41,800 nt of DNA. Source: Synergistales bacterium 54_24. Its GTDB lineage: Bacteria; Synergistota; Synergistia; Synergistales; Thermosynergistaceae. This document shows, piece by piece, positions 15,948-23,396 of the stretch (the first letter of the stretch is position 1; every line of letters begins with the position of its first letter). Position numbers and translations under genes: made by a program. The stretch is from contig LGFQ01000004.1 in the NCBI GenBank assembly GCA_001508935.1, positions 1 to 41,800 of the forward strand, in the 5' to 3' direction. The notes below the pieces were generated by a model, which was not told the origin of the DNA, made no database searches, and saw only the letters and a program-made list of their open reading frames with translations.

Positions 15948-17737
15948 GTTTATTTGTGGATGTGGCCCTTCCGGGTCTCTGGTGGAACGACCTTACCTAT
16001 CGCACAGAGCGCCCGATAGATCCCGGCTGTAGAGTCGTAGTGCCCTTGAGAAAGACAGAGCGAGTCGGCTTCGTGGTATCGATGGCCGATCGTCCTCCCG
16101 AGGGCGAAGCGCGCGAAATCGAGGCCGTTTTGGATAACGTGCCACCGTTGGGTCCCGAGCTATGGGAATTGGCCAAGTGGGCTTCGACTTCGTACCTGTG
16201 CAGCTTGGGAAGAGTGCTCAAACTAATGTCGCCGGCAGCGCTCATGAGGGGAGAGCCTGTGAGCGCATTCATCCAGGTGGCGCCAAAGGCAACCCGCAGC
16301 AAATTGGCATTTTGCTATGTCCCGAGGGATGCCGTCAGATGGGGGCAGTACGTCGAACTTTTAGAAAAAACCGAGGGCAACGCTCTGGTTTTATTCCCAG
16401 AACAAGTGCAGGCTCGCCTCTTCTGGAAGGCCTTGCCGGCAGGGTTGAAAGAAAAGGGATTGCTTTGGCCCGCTGGAGGCGGGAAGAAGGCGTGGGAAGC
16501 GTGGCTTTCTGTCCGCCTAAGAGAGGTTTCATTGGTCGTGGGATCTCCGGCGGCAACCTTCGCTCCCTTTCCCTCTCTCGACCTGATCGCGATTGACGAC
16601 GAATGCAGCGGTGCCCATACGTGGCAGATGGCGCCATACTTCAACTCGAGGCATATCGTCGCCAAAAGGGCGGATCTCACAGGGGCGTCTTTTGTCTTGG
16701 GCGGGCGCATGCCGTCCAGCGCGGTCTACGCAAGGCATTCCCCACCACCTCCAAAGTTTTCAAAGCGAAAGGTTCGCCTCGTTTCAATTCACAGAGCCCA
16801 TCTGTTCGATCATCCGGGTATTGCTGACGCATTGCCGATAAATCAGTTGCTCATCCAACGCACACTGGAAGAGGTAAGGGCAAAGCGGACGGTTCTATGG
16901 GTTTTAGACCGCAAGGGGTATGCCATGGAGGCGTTTTGCGAGGAGTGCGGGTGGTCTTTCTTTTGTCCCAAATGCGGTGCTGCTATGAGGCTGAGCGGCG
17001 AGGGGGAGCAACTGCGTTGCCCGTTGTGCGGCGAGAAGCTCGCTCTGCCCGGTGCTTGCCCGCGATGCAGGAGTTCGCTGATTTTGGGGCGCCGACCGGG
17101 ATTGGATATCCTCTTCCATACGGCAAATGCCTTACTGGGCGAAGACCACCCTACATTTTTGTGGCATAAAGAGCTACAGGGGAGGCGCAAGCTGACCGAG
17201 ATGCTTTCAGCCCTTAAGGATGGAGGTCTTGTAGTGGGATCGAGATTGGTCCTCTCCCTGTTAGATATACACCAGGTTTCTTTGATCGGTTGGATGAATG
17301 CAGATGCTGAGGCCTCCAGGCCCTCTTATGACGCTAAATTTCAAGCCTTCAGGATGATTTGGGATTCATGTTGGCGCGGAATCGAGCCCGATGAGAGGGA
17401 AATTATAGTCCAAAGCCGCATTCCAGGTAGGGGATGGCAGAGAGGACTCGTCAGGGGGTGGAAGGTCTTTTGGGATGACGAACTCAAGGAGCGGCGAGAA
17501 CTTTCTCTGCCGCCATATGTGTATCTGGTCGAGATATCTCCCCCCCGCGGTCGTAAGAAAGAGTTAGAGGTGGCCTTGCAAAAGGCGGCTTTAACGGTAT
17601 ATGATCCTGAGGCCGACAAGGACATCTTATGGGTCAAGGTTGAGCGGCTGTGCCATTTGCAGGAGGTTTTGCGGCCATTTATGCATATCGGTCAGTCGGG
17701 CAATGGTTTCCCAGAGATCGAGATATGGCGGGAGTGA
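15944..17737 (+). CDS. priA: PriA-like primosomal protein lacking helicase motifs
   Basis: 597 aa (E. coli PriA is about 730). ATG overlaps the coaBC stop, and gene position is that of priA. PriA restarts replication as a 3'-5' helicase. Seen and retained: N-terminal DNA-binding-like part (WWNDLTYR...GCRVVVPLRK), eight zinc-binding Cys (FCEECGW, CPKCG, CPLCG, CPRC; from about residue 332), and a C-terminal LSLPPYVYLVEI segment. Lost: at the Walker A position (about 125-132) the sequence is YVPRDAVR; DEEHD is DDECS; SATPS is GRMPS; the TQM-AKGHDF and QVAGRAGR motifs are unrecognisable. Probably an ATPase-dead structural PriA, as reported for actinobacterial PriA. Not a pseudogene: the frame is intact and in an operon. 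Confidence 0.85.
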   Translation: MSLFVDVALPGLWWNDLTYRTERPIDPGCRVVVPLRKTERVGFVVSMADRPPEGEAREIEAVLDNVPPLGPELWELAKWASTSYLCSLGRVLKLMSPAALMRGEPVSAFIQVAPKATRSKLAFCYVPRDAVRWGQYVELLEKTEGNALVLFPEQVQARLFWKALPAGLKEKGLLWPAGGGKKAWEAWLSVRLREVSLVVGSPAATFAPFPSLDLIAIDDECSGAHTWQMAPYFNSRHIVAKRADLTGASFVLGGRMPSSAVYARHSPPPPKFSKRKVRLVSIHRAHLFDHPGIADALPINQLLIQRTLEEVRAKRTVLWVLDRKGYAMEAFCEECGWSFFCPKCGAAMRLSGEGEQLRCPLCGEKLALPGACPRCRSSLILGRRPGLDILFHTANALLGEDHPTFLWHKELQGRRKLTEMLSALKDGGLVVGSRLVLSLLDIHQVSLIGWMNADAEASRPSYDAKFQAFRMIWDSCWRGIEPDEREIIVQSRIPGRGWQRGLVRGWKVFWDDELKERRELSLPPYVYLVEISPPRGRKKELEVALQKAALTVYDPEADKDILWVKVERLCHLQEVLRPFMHIGQSGNGFPEIEIWRE

Positions 17738-17741
17738 GGAA

Positions 17742-19067
17742 ATGTTGAGAACTGTGGCCATAGTAGGCCGTCCCAACGTGGGCAAGTCCACGCTATTCAA
17801 CAAGATCGCGGGAAGGCGCATATCCATAGTAGACAGCACACCTGGCGTCACGCGAGACAGGCTTTATGCCGACGTGGAGTGGAGAGGTGAACGCTTCCGG
17901 ATAGTCGACACAGGAGGGTTGTCACCGCGTCCAGACGAACCGCTTGCCGAAGGGATAAAAAGGCAGGTTACGCGGGCACTGGAGGAGAGCGGGCTGTTCC
18001 TCTTCGTCATCGACGGCCGTCAGGGCGTCACGTGGGATGACAGAGATATCGCCCTCTTATTGAGAAAGACAGGGCGCCCCGTCATATTGGTCGTCAATAA
18101 GTTAGATGATCCAAAGCACGACTCAGCCTTATATGAAGTTTCAAACCTCGGCTTTGAGCATGTGGTAGGGGTAAGCGCAGAACACAGCAGGAATCTCGGT
18201 GAGCTTTTGGATGCCATAATCTCGCTTATGCCAGAGGACGAACATGCAGAGGGTGAAAGAGACGATGAGATCGCCGCGGCCATAGTAGGCCGCCCCAACG
18301 TGGGCAAGTCCACTCTGCTAAATCTCATGGTTGGCCAGGAAAGATCGCTGGTTTGCGAATCTCCGGGCACCACCAGAGACGCGATCGACAGCGCTATCGT
18401 CTTCGGCGGCAGGCATTTTCGCTTTATAGACACCGCCGGCCTCAGGCGGAGGAGCAGCATAGACTCTCCAGTGGAGTTTTATTCGACGCTCAGGGCACAG
18501 AGAGCTATAGATAAAGCTCATGTAGTCTGCCTGGTGATGGATGCCGCAGAGTATGCTACAGATCAGGACAAGCGCATCGCAGGAAAGGTTGTAGAGAAGG
18601 GCAAGGGCCTCATCTTGATCATCAATAAATGCGACCTCATAGACGGAACAATGTTGAACCATTTAACTGCTGAAGTCAGGGATGTTATGCAATTTGTCGA
18701 TTACGCGCCATTGCTCTCCGTCTCCGCTAAAACTGGGATGAACGTCCACAAAGTTTATCCAGCTATTGTAGAAGTTCATGAAAACTGGCAAAGAAGGATC
18801 CCTTCGGCAGAGTTGAATCAAATGTTACGGGATCTTCTTGCTTTCCAGACGCTCCCGAGCAAGGTAGGGAGGGAGCTCAAGATCGTCAAGTGCTCTCAAG
18901 TGAGCACGGCTCCTCCTACTTTCGTCTTTTCGGTCAACGATGTCGATCTTGTCTCTAAGGCCTTTGAACATCATATAGATAAATTATTCAGAAAGGCTTG
19001 GGAATTCGAGGGAACGCCTCTGCGCTTTCTCTGGAGGAGAGTTGGCAAACGGTCGACATTGCGGTAA
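17742..19067 (+). CDS. der: Ribosome biogenesis GTPase Der (EngA)
   Basis: Double-GTPase needed for 50S subunit assembly. 441 aa from ATG 17742, 4 nt after the previous stop with GTGAGGAA upstream; the open frame extends 141 nt further 5' without a sensible site. Seen: two G domains each with GRPNVGKSTL (residues about 8-17 and 182-191), DTGG and DTAG G3 motifs, NKLD and NKCD G4 motifs, then a C-terminal KH-like domain (about 355-441). Confidence 0.97.
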   Translation: MLRTVAIVGRPNVGKSTLFNKIAGRRISIVDSTPGVTRDRLYADVEWRGERFRIVDTGGLSPRPDEPLAEGIKRQVTRALEESGLFLFVIDGRQGVTWDDRDIALLLRKTGRPVILVVNKLDDPKHDSALYEVSNLGFEHVVGVSAEHSRNLGELLDAIISLMPEDEHAEGERDDEIAAAIVGRPNVGKSTLLNLMVGQERSLVCESPGTTRDAIDSAIVFGGRHFRFIDTAGLRRRSSIDSPVEFYSTLRAQRAIDKAHVVCLVMDAAEYATDQDKRIAGKVVEKGKGLILIINKCDLIDGTMLNHLTAEVRDVMQFVDYAPLLSVSAKTGMNVHKVYPAIVEVHENWQRRIPSAELNQMLRDLLAFQTLPSKVGRELKIVKCSQVSTAPPTFVFSVNDVDLVSKAFEHHIDKLFRKAWEFEGTPLRFLWRRVGKRSTLR

Positions 19068-19071
19068 GGAC

Positions 19072-19100
19072 TTGACTTGACAGGGGCGAGCAGGTAATAA
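19072..19100 (+). promoter_or_regulatory. Promoter of the HU gene
   Basis: TTGACT (19072-19077) followed after 17 bp by TAATAA (19095-19100); a second TTGACA (19077-19082) overlaps but has no well-spaced -10. The leader carries a small GGAGC/GCTCC hairpin before the GAGGAGGTG site. Confidence 0.55.
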
Positions 19101-19161
19101 TGGGAGCCAGTGAGCGCACTTGCTCCGAGTAGGCTAAAACACGAGCGAGGAGGTGTACTTG

Positions 19162-19440
19162 ATGACGAAGGTGGATTTGATCGATGCGGTATCAAAGGCG
19201 ACTGGACTTAGCAAAAAGGCGTCTGGAGAGGCGGTAGAGGCTGTGTTCGACGCTATATCGTCTGCCCTCGCCAAGGGCGAGAAGGTGCAACTTGTGGGTT
19301 TTGGCACCTTTGAGGTGCGTAATCGTGCTGCTCGCCAGGGGCGCAACCCTCAGAACCCCAGCCAGGTTATTGAGATTCCGGCAAAGGCGGTTCCAGCGTT
19401 CAGGCCAGGCAAAGCCCTCAGGGAGGTAGTAGGCAAATAG
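19162..19440 (+). CDS. hup: HU family DNA-binding protein
   Basis: Nucleoid protein that bends DNA without strong sequence preference. 92 aa, standard length. ATG 19162 follows GAGGAGGTG by 6-7 nt; an upstream in-frame start (19153) overlaps that site. Seen: [19 protein letters not shown], the [20 protein letters not shown] arm with the conserved Arg-rich and N-P-Q motif, and [12 protein letters not shown] at the C-terminus. Own promoter; convergent with ksgA (5-nt gap). Confidence 0.96.
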   Translation: MTKVDLIDAVSKATGLSKKASGEAVEAVFDAISSALAKGEKVQLVGFGTFEVRNRAARQGRNPQNPSQVIEIPAKAVPAFRPGKALREVVGK

Positions 19441-19445
19441 CGGCA

Positions 19446-20291
19446 TTACGTTCTCTTAATCATCGGGGGTGGGTTTTGCTCACCCCCCGGTAAGAACTCT
19501 TCAAGTTTATCCCGAAGATAAAGCCAGTCTTCGAAGCTCAGGTCTTCTGGACGAACAAGAAGGTTTAAGTTTTGCCTTTTTAACAGCTCCTCGAGAACCC
19601 TTTTTTCGATTGGAAGACAAGAGCTTAACGCGTTAGCCAAGGTTTTACGCCTTTTAGAAAAGCTCGCGCGTAAGATGTGTCTCCACAGCCTGTCGTTGGC
19701 CAATTCGATCCATCTGCATATATTGATTTCAACGATTGCGGAATTGACCTTAGGCATAGGGCGAAAGGCTGCGGGCGGTACTGAGCGCAATATTCTTGCA
19801 TTCCCCATGGCCTGAAGCGTAATCCCCAAAGGAGAGCGCTCCTTAGAATGTGGTTGGGCTTGAAGGCGCCGTGCAACCTCCTGTTGCACCATAACGATAA
19901 TCCTATGGAGCCCCTTGGGAGCCAAATCCTCCAAGATGTGCCACAAAAGCGGCGTGGTTATGTGGTAAGGGATATTGGCCACTACCTTGTTCGGCGCTGG
20001 GGCGAGAGCGGTAAAATCCAACTTCACAGCATCCCCGAAAATGAGCTCAAGACGTGGCCCTTCGAGTATTCTTAGGAAAGGCTTCAGGTCTGTGTCAATT
20101 TCTACGGCATACAAGCGACTGCAATCCGTCTCTAAGAGGAGCCTTGTGAGATTCCCTTCCCCAGCCCCGATTTCTAATATGACATCGTCTTGGCTGACCT
20201 CGGCGAACTTTACGATCTGGTTGAGGATACCCTTGTCTACGAGGAAATTTTGCCCGAGCTTGCTCTTTGTCGAACGAACTCTTCTGGTCAT
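19446..20291 (-). CDS. rsmA: 16S rRNA dimethyladenosine transferase (KsgA/RsmA)
   Basis: SAM-dependent enzyme that dimethylates two adjacent adenosines in helix 45 of 16S rRNA. 281 aa. Seen: KLGQNFLVDKGILNQIV, SAM motif I LEIGAGEGNLTRLLL (residues about 40-54), VEID, the catalytic NIPYHITTPLLWHIL motif (about 105-119), MVQQEVARRL, and a C-terminal helical domain with FSKRRKTLANAL. ATG at 20291 has a poor site (purines abut the codon). The upstream neighbour is the tRNA-Pro terminator, only about 20 nt away. Confidence 0.95.
   Translation of the reverse strand: MTRRVRSTKSKLGQNFLVDKGILNQIVKFAEVSQDDVILEIGAGEGNLTRLLLETDCSRLYAVEIDTDLKPFLRILEGPRLELIFGDAVKLDFTALAPAPNKVVANIPYHITTPLLWHILEDLAPKGLHRIIVMVQQEVARRLQAQPHSKERSPLGITLQAMGNARILRSVPPAAFRPMPKVNSAIVEINICRWIELANDRLWRHILRASFSKRRKTLANALSSCLPIEKRVLEELLKRQNLNLLVRPEDLSFEDWLYLRDKLEEFLPGGEQNPPPMIKRT
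19464..19489. terminator. Strong GC hairpin between/inside convergent hup and ksgA ends
   Basis: CGGGGG (19464-19469) pairs with CCCCCG (19484-19489), the stem continuing past a one-base bulge to a TTTTG loop. It lies 24 nt after the hup stop and inside the last codons of ksgA. Neither strand has a U-run after the stem, so termination is only a possibility. Confidence 0.3.
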
Positions 20292-20308
20292 ACCCTTCTT
20301 TCACATTA

Positions 20309-20340
20309 AGAAAGCGGGAAGCTTTTGCACCTTCCCGCTT
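20309..20340 (-). terminator. Rho-independent terminator after tRNA-Pro
   Basis: Read leftward: a perfect 10-bp stem AAGCGGGAAG/CTTCCCGCTT (20331-20340 with 20312-20321), then TTTCTT. It ends about 18 nt before the ksgA start codon, so ksgA must rely on read-through or on a promoter I could not identify. Confidence 0.8.
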
Positions 20341-20347
20341 AGATTTC

Positions 20348-20426
20348 TGGTCGGGACGAGAGGATTTGAACCTCCGACCACCTGCGCCCCATGCAGGTGC
20401 GCTAAACCAGGCTGCGCCACGTCCCG
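20348..20426 (-). tRNA. tRNA-Pro (GGG anticodon)
   Basis: Cloverleaf on the minus strand: acceptor CGGGACG/CGTCCCG (20420-20426 with 20352-20358), D arm GCGC with TTTAGCGC, anticodon stem CCTGC/GCAGG with loop ATGGGGC giving anticodon GGG, T loop TTCAAAT, A discriminator and encoded CCA (20348-20350). It reads CCC and, by wobble, CCU codons. Confidence 0.95.
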
Positions 20427-20439
20427 CGCTTGTACAGAT

Positions 20440-20468
20440 ATTTTAGCTGGACGAGGTCCTCAGGTCAA
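20440..20468 (-). promoter_or_regulatory. Promoter of tRNA-Pro
   Basis: Minus strand: TTGACC (20463-20468), 17-bp spacer, TAAAAT (20440-20445). Start predicted near 20433, about 7 nt before the tRNA. The -35 box overlaps the stop codon of the GNAT gene. Confidence 0.7.
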
Positions 20469-20938
20469 GCGCTCGAGATCTTCTTTGCGTAAATCACCAA
20501 ATCGTCTCCGAGCTGATAAAAATCCTCAATTCGCCCCTTTTCCTCAAAACCGCAAGACTCATAAAATGACCTCTGTCTTGCGTAACTGGGCTTACCTGAA
20601 GTTTCAATCCTTAGGATCGCCTGTCCTGCCTGCCCAACGGCTTCTCGTTCCGCTTGCGCCATCAACAACTTCCCGATTCCCCTACCTTGCAACTCCGGAT
20701 CCACAGCTATCCAATATACATCCCAGGCGTATTTCGTCATAGGGGTCATCCCAAAGATGACGAATCCGCTGACCTTTTGGTCGTCGAAGAAGAGGCGCAA
20801 GCGGTATTCTTTCCCTTGAGAAGCAGCCCAATCGCGTAGAACCTCTTCGAGAACGTCAACTTCGGCTTCCGAGAAGGCATTTGTCCGATGAGCTATGTCG
20901 ATACACTGTGCTACTAAATCCTTTGTGTGGCTTGACAT
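20465..20938 (-). CDS. GNAT-family N-acetyltransferase
   Basis: 157 aa, third gene of the ATP-grasp operon. The GNAT fold transfers acetyl from acetyl-CoA to an amine. Seen: central strand YWIAVDPELQGRGIGKLLM with the Q/RxxGxG/A CoA-binding loop (about residues 84-90), and a C-terminal FYESCGFEEKGRI typical of GNATs (RRFYESLGF pattern). ATG 20938 lies 7 nt after GGGAGG, well inside the preceding gene, so the 83-nt overlap is real. The substrate is unknown; context suggests the product of the two ATP-grasp ligases, or a free amine precursor of it. Confidence 0.85.
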   Translation of the reverse strand: MSSHTKDLVAQCIDIAHRTNAFSEAEVDVLEEVLRDWAASQGKEYRLRLFFDDQKVSGFVIFGMTPMTKYAWDVYWIAVDPELQGRGIGKLLMAQAEREAVGQAGQAILRIETSGKPSYARQRSFYESCGFEEKGRIEDFYQLGDDLVIYAKKISSA

Positions 20939-21947
20939 ATCTAAGCCTCCCGTTCATGGCCATCTCGACAAGTCTCGCTACCATAGACCGATAGTCATAC
21001 CCCCTATGTTCGCTCTGTTTTGTAAAGCCGCTGTCAACGTTGATATCCGGGTTTGGATTGACCTCAAGGATATAGAGTCCATCCGCTCCTTCCCGCAGAT
21101 CGATCCTGAAATACCCTTGACACCCCATGACGGAGCCGGCTCTCCTGCACAGTTGTTCAATTTCCCTGCGACGCTGCGGCGATATCCCTTTTTCGATGAC
21201 CGTTACGATCTTTTGGTAATCGATGCTTTCAGAGCGCCATTTGGAATCGAAGCCGCAGTATGTGCTGGTGCCGAGGTCTTTCCTGTACTCCACGCGCGCT
21301 GCCGCCACGAACTCAAAGGGTTGCACCCCCATAAGAGCAGCGCTGTATTCAAGTCCGTTGAGATATTCTTCCACAATGACGCCATGGGGGAAGAGCCGTA
21401 GCCTCTCTTTCAATAGATGCCAAAGATCGACTTTGTCGTAGACGATGGAGTCGCCATCTATGCCGACGCTGCCATCTTCTAAGCGCGGCTTCAAGAAGAG
21501 AGGAAACCTCAACCTCGAGACTTTGTGCAAATCCTTTTCAGAGGTGATACAGACTCCAGGTGCTATCGGAAGCCCGGCCCTGCGGAGCATCTCACGAGCG
21601 ATGGCCTTGTCGAGGCAGTTTGCCAGTGCACGAGATCCATTGCCTGTAAATGGCATACCCAGGGATTCGAGCAAAGCCGCGAACCGCGCCTCCATGAAAG
21701 GCGAATTCGAAAACCCCTCAAAGAGGTTAAAAACACACGCTGGCTCATACTGCAAGATTTTCATTATCAGGCTTTCGTATGAGGAAAAATCTTCTCTTGT
21801 GATATCTACAGGGATGGCCTCATAACCCGACTTCTCTAAGGCTTCCATGACCGAGTTGCGACATCGCAAAACGTCCAGAACGTCTTCACTATCGGTCTCT
21901 TCGCGCCCCACAACGACGACTATGCGACGATCATCAATACTCGGCAT
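20856..21947 (-). CDS. D-Ala-D-Ala ligase-like ATP-grasp protein B
   Basis: 363 aa. ATP-grasp enzymes activate a carboxylate as acyl-phosphate and ligate it to an amine. Seen: pre-ATP-grasp part with FNLFEGFSNSPFMEAR and LGMPFTGNGS (about 74-105), CLDKAIAREMLRRAGLPIAP, Lys153 in FLKP, GSVGI loop, Glu193-Glu194 (VEEYL), Asp283 (YFRIDL), and EVNPNPDIN with Glu295/Asn297, so the ATP/Mg site is intact. The N-terminal Ddl signature (GGxSxEHxVS), which holds the first D-Ala, is absent, so it is not an authentic Ddl. A 40-residue C-terminal tail past the domain is specific. GAGGTG lies 10 nt before the ATG; overlaps the upstream gene by 14 nt. Confidence 0.85.
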   Translation of the reverse strand: MPSIDDRRIVVVVGREETDSEDVLDVLRCRNSVMEALEKSGYEAIPVDITREDFSSYESLIMKILQYEPACVFNLFEGFSNSPFMEARFAALLESLGMPFTGNGSRALANCLDKAIAREMLRRAGLPIAPGVCITSEKDLHKVSRLRFPLFLKPRLEDGSVGIDGDSIVYDKVDLWHLLKERLRLFPHGVIVEEYLNGLEYSAALMGVQPFEFVAAARVEYRKDLGTSTYCGFDSKWRSESIDYQKIVTVIEKGISPQRRREIEQLCRRAGSVMGCQGYFRIDLREGADGLYILEVNPNPDINVDSGFTKQSEHRGYDYRSMVARLVEMAMNGRLRYVKPHKGFSSTVYRHSSSDKCLLGSRS

Positions 21948-23028
21948 AGGGAAGCTTCACCTCGACTAAATATGGCCAAGAGAGACCGTATCGAGCGAAA
22001 GCCTCGCTCAGAAGACCTCGCACAAGCTCTTCATACCTACCACCGCTGAGCCTATAGAGAATCGGAAGATCGCTGTAGGCCTCAGAGAGCCCCGGCAAAG
22101 GATTTACGTCTATGATCTTCGGAACGCCCCACCTGTCGAGCTTGAAATCTATGCGCGCGATGTCCTTGAGCTCTAAGAATTGAAAGCACCTTACGGCATC
22201 CCTTGAGACCGATAGGCGAATCTCTTCACCCAAGGCCTCCGGAGGCGCATAACGGACCTTCTGCTTCCAATTTCTCTTATGCTCAAGCGTGTAGAAGCTG
22301 TGGCCATCGTCGGTGGGTTCCGGGTTAACTGCCATCAGACCTATGACTTGCGGCGGCCTGTTGCCGAGCACGCCAACGGTGATCTCAATTCCTGGAAGGT
22401 ATTCCTCGACGATGGCCGGCTGCCTATAGCGTTCCCAAATTCTCCTAACCCTTTCGGCGAGCTCGGCGTGAGTCCTCACTATGGAATCAGCAAATACGCC
22501 TTTGGACGACCCTTCCCAACGCGGTTTTACTATATATTCCCTGTGATGCGAGAAAATCTGCCCTTGCGTCCAGAGGTCACCCTCCTCAGAGAACATAAAG
22601 AGCGTCGGCACCGGCAGCCCGGCAGATACAAGCATATGATGCGTGAGCCACTTGTCTAACGCGAGGGCGCAAGCTGCGGAGTCTGAGCCTGCATAAGGAA
22701 TTCCAAGGCTTTCAAGGATTGCTGGCACTTGCGATTCGCGCCCTCTCATAACTCCCAAGCCTTCAGCGATATTTACGATGAAGTCTGGCTTGGTTTGTCT
22801 GAGGGCGTCAAAGAAGAAGTCGTTCTGCTCCAGCAGAACGACTTTAAATCCAAATGCCTCTATTGTGTCTTTAAGTGACCGAACTGTCTCTATGCAATCA
22901 TACTCTTCATAGCGATCATCAGGTTCATCGCCAGCGGCACAGCGCCGCAGATTATAAGTGATGCCTATGACCCTAACTTCCGCTTTTTCATTTGCGCGCG
23001 ATGGTCCAGGATCCTCCTTTTCCATCAT
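21934..23028 (-). CDS. D-Ala-D-Ala ligase-like ATP-grasp protein A
   Basis: 364 aa, first gene of the operon. Seen: VRVIGITYNLR first strand, VNIAEGLGVMRGRESQVP and LGIPYAGSDS (about 85-117), LDKWLTHHMLVSAGLPVP, Lys168 in YIVKPRWEGSSKGV, Glu208-Glu209, Asp294 (ARIDF) and Asp307/Asn309 in DVNPLPGLSEAYS. It resembles Ddl more closely than protein B in the GSSKGV loop and NPLPG motif, but also lacks the N-terminal GGxSxEHxVS signature. The metal-binding Glu of EVN/EIN is Asp here. Two tandem ATGs (23028 and 23025) with only a distant G-run upstream; a good AAGGAGG lies inside the first codons, so the exact start is uncertain. Confidence 0.85.
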   Translation of the reverse strand: MMEKEDPGPSRANEKAEVRVIGITYNLRRCAAGDEPDDRYEEYDCIETVRSLKDTIEAFGFKVVLLEQNDFFFDALRQTKPDFIVNIAEGLGVMRGRESQVPAILESLGIPYAGSDSAACALALDKWLTHHMLVSAGLPVPTLFMFSEEGDLWTQGQIFSHHREYIVKPRWEGSSKGVFADSIVRTHAELAERVRRIWERYRQPAIVEEYLPGIEITVGVLGNRPPQVIGLMAVNPEPTDDGHSFYTLEHKRNWKQKVRYAPPEALGEEIRLSVSRDAVRCFQFLELKDIARIDFKLDRWGVPKIIDVNPLPGLSEAYSDLPILYRLSGGRYEELVRGLLSEAFARYGLSWPYLVEVKLPYAEY

Positions 23029-23282
23029 TACAACTACGCCCCCCGAAATTAAGAGTTATTCCCTTGCGGGAAGTGAAACTAAGGCCGGAAATCTACTATT
23101 CCAGTCCTTCGACAACCCCCACCTCCATTTGTCTTCCGGCATACCACAAGCCCTTCCTGTGATGCCGGCATTGCGATCCCAAAGACATCGGTTCGCTCAC
23201 CGTCAGGGGGCTTACATTCGCATAACCTACGCGCTTTCTCGCTTGCAGTGTCGGAAGATTGTTTGTATTTGGCCTCTTTTAT
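23029..23282 (-). other. Structured leader of the ATP-grasp operon
   Basis: About 254 nt between a predicted start and the first ATP-grasp gene. A long hairpin pairs 23158-23168 with 23136-23148 (11 pairs, 2-nt bulge, 9-nt loop, CCGGCAT/ATGCCGG base), and a second small hairpin TTCCC-GCAA-GGGAA with a GNRA loop lies at about 23059-23072. A 30-codon frame (23079-23171) starts with ATG inside the region and has two Cys around a GGGG run, but only a weak ribosome site. I tested it by eye against TPP, FMN, SAM, lysine, glycine, cobalamin and T-box signatures, and tRNA-Sec, tmRNA, SRP and RNase P cores, and saw none. Confidence 0.35.
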
Positions 23283-23288
23283 TTGCGG

Positions 23289-23316
23289 ATTATACTCGGC
23301 TTTGGGCGAAATACAA
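23289..23316 (-). promoter_or_regulatory. Promoter for the ATP-grasp/GNAT operon
   Basis: Minus strand: TTGTAT (23311-23316), 16-bp spacer, perfect TATAAT (23289-23294). Start near 23282. It is the only good promoter in the 434-bp gap 23029-23462. Confidence 0.6.
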
Positions 23317-23396
23317 TAGAGTTGAGGCATGAATCTTTACTCAGTTTTCGAAAGACATGCCAAGGTCCTTGACACCTGTCCAACCTGCGCCCTTTC

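Noticed and set aside
16162-16738. Several open frames of 70-145 codons within the PriA-like gene
   Set aside because: They are shadows in other frames; the main frame carries the zinc motif and the C-terminal PriA features throughout.
15944-17737. PriA-like gene as a decaying pseudogene
   Set aside because: No frameshift or stop over 597 codons, zinc cysteines intact, translational coupling on both sides; specific loss of ATPase motifs fits functional change better.
19975-20742. 255-codon plus-strand frame across ksgA, tRNA-Pro and the GNAT gene
   Set aside because: It runs antisense through a tRNA gene and two well-supported genes and has no recognisable domain.
20856-23028. Annotation of the two ATP-grasp genes as ordinary ddl (D-Ala-D-Ala ligase)
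   Set aside because: Both lack the N-terminal GGxSxEHxVS signature and the operon has a GNAT but no cell-wall genes.
23053-23090. GTTTCACTTCCCGCAAGGG segment resembling a CRISPR repeat start
   Set aside because: Single copy, no second repeat or spacer, no cas genes. Better explained as a small hairpin.
23029-23282. tRNA-Sec or a known riboswitch in the ATP-grasp leader
   Set aside because: No UCA anticodon arm or long variable arm, and none of the conserved core strings of common riboswitches were found.
23079-23330. 83-codon minus-strand open frame upstream of the ATP-grasp operon as a protein gene
   Set aside because: The promoter TATAAT falls inside its first third, there is no ribosome site before its ATG, and the translation shows no domain. 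Only the internal 30-codon part is kept, as a low-confidence possibility.
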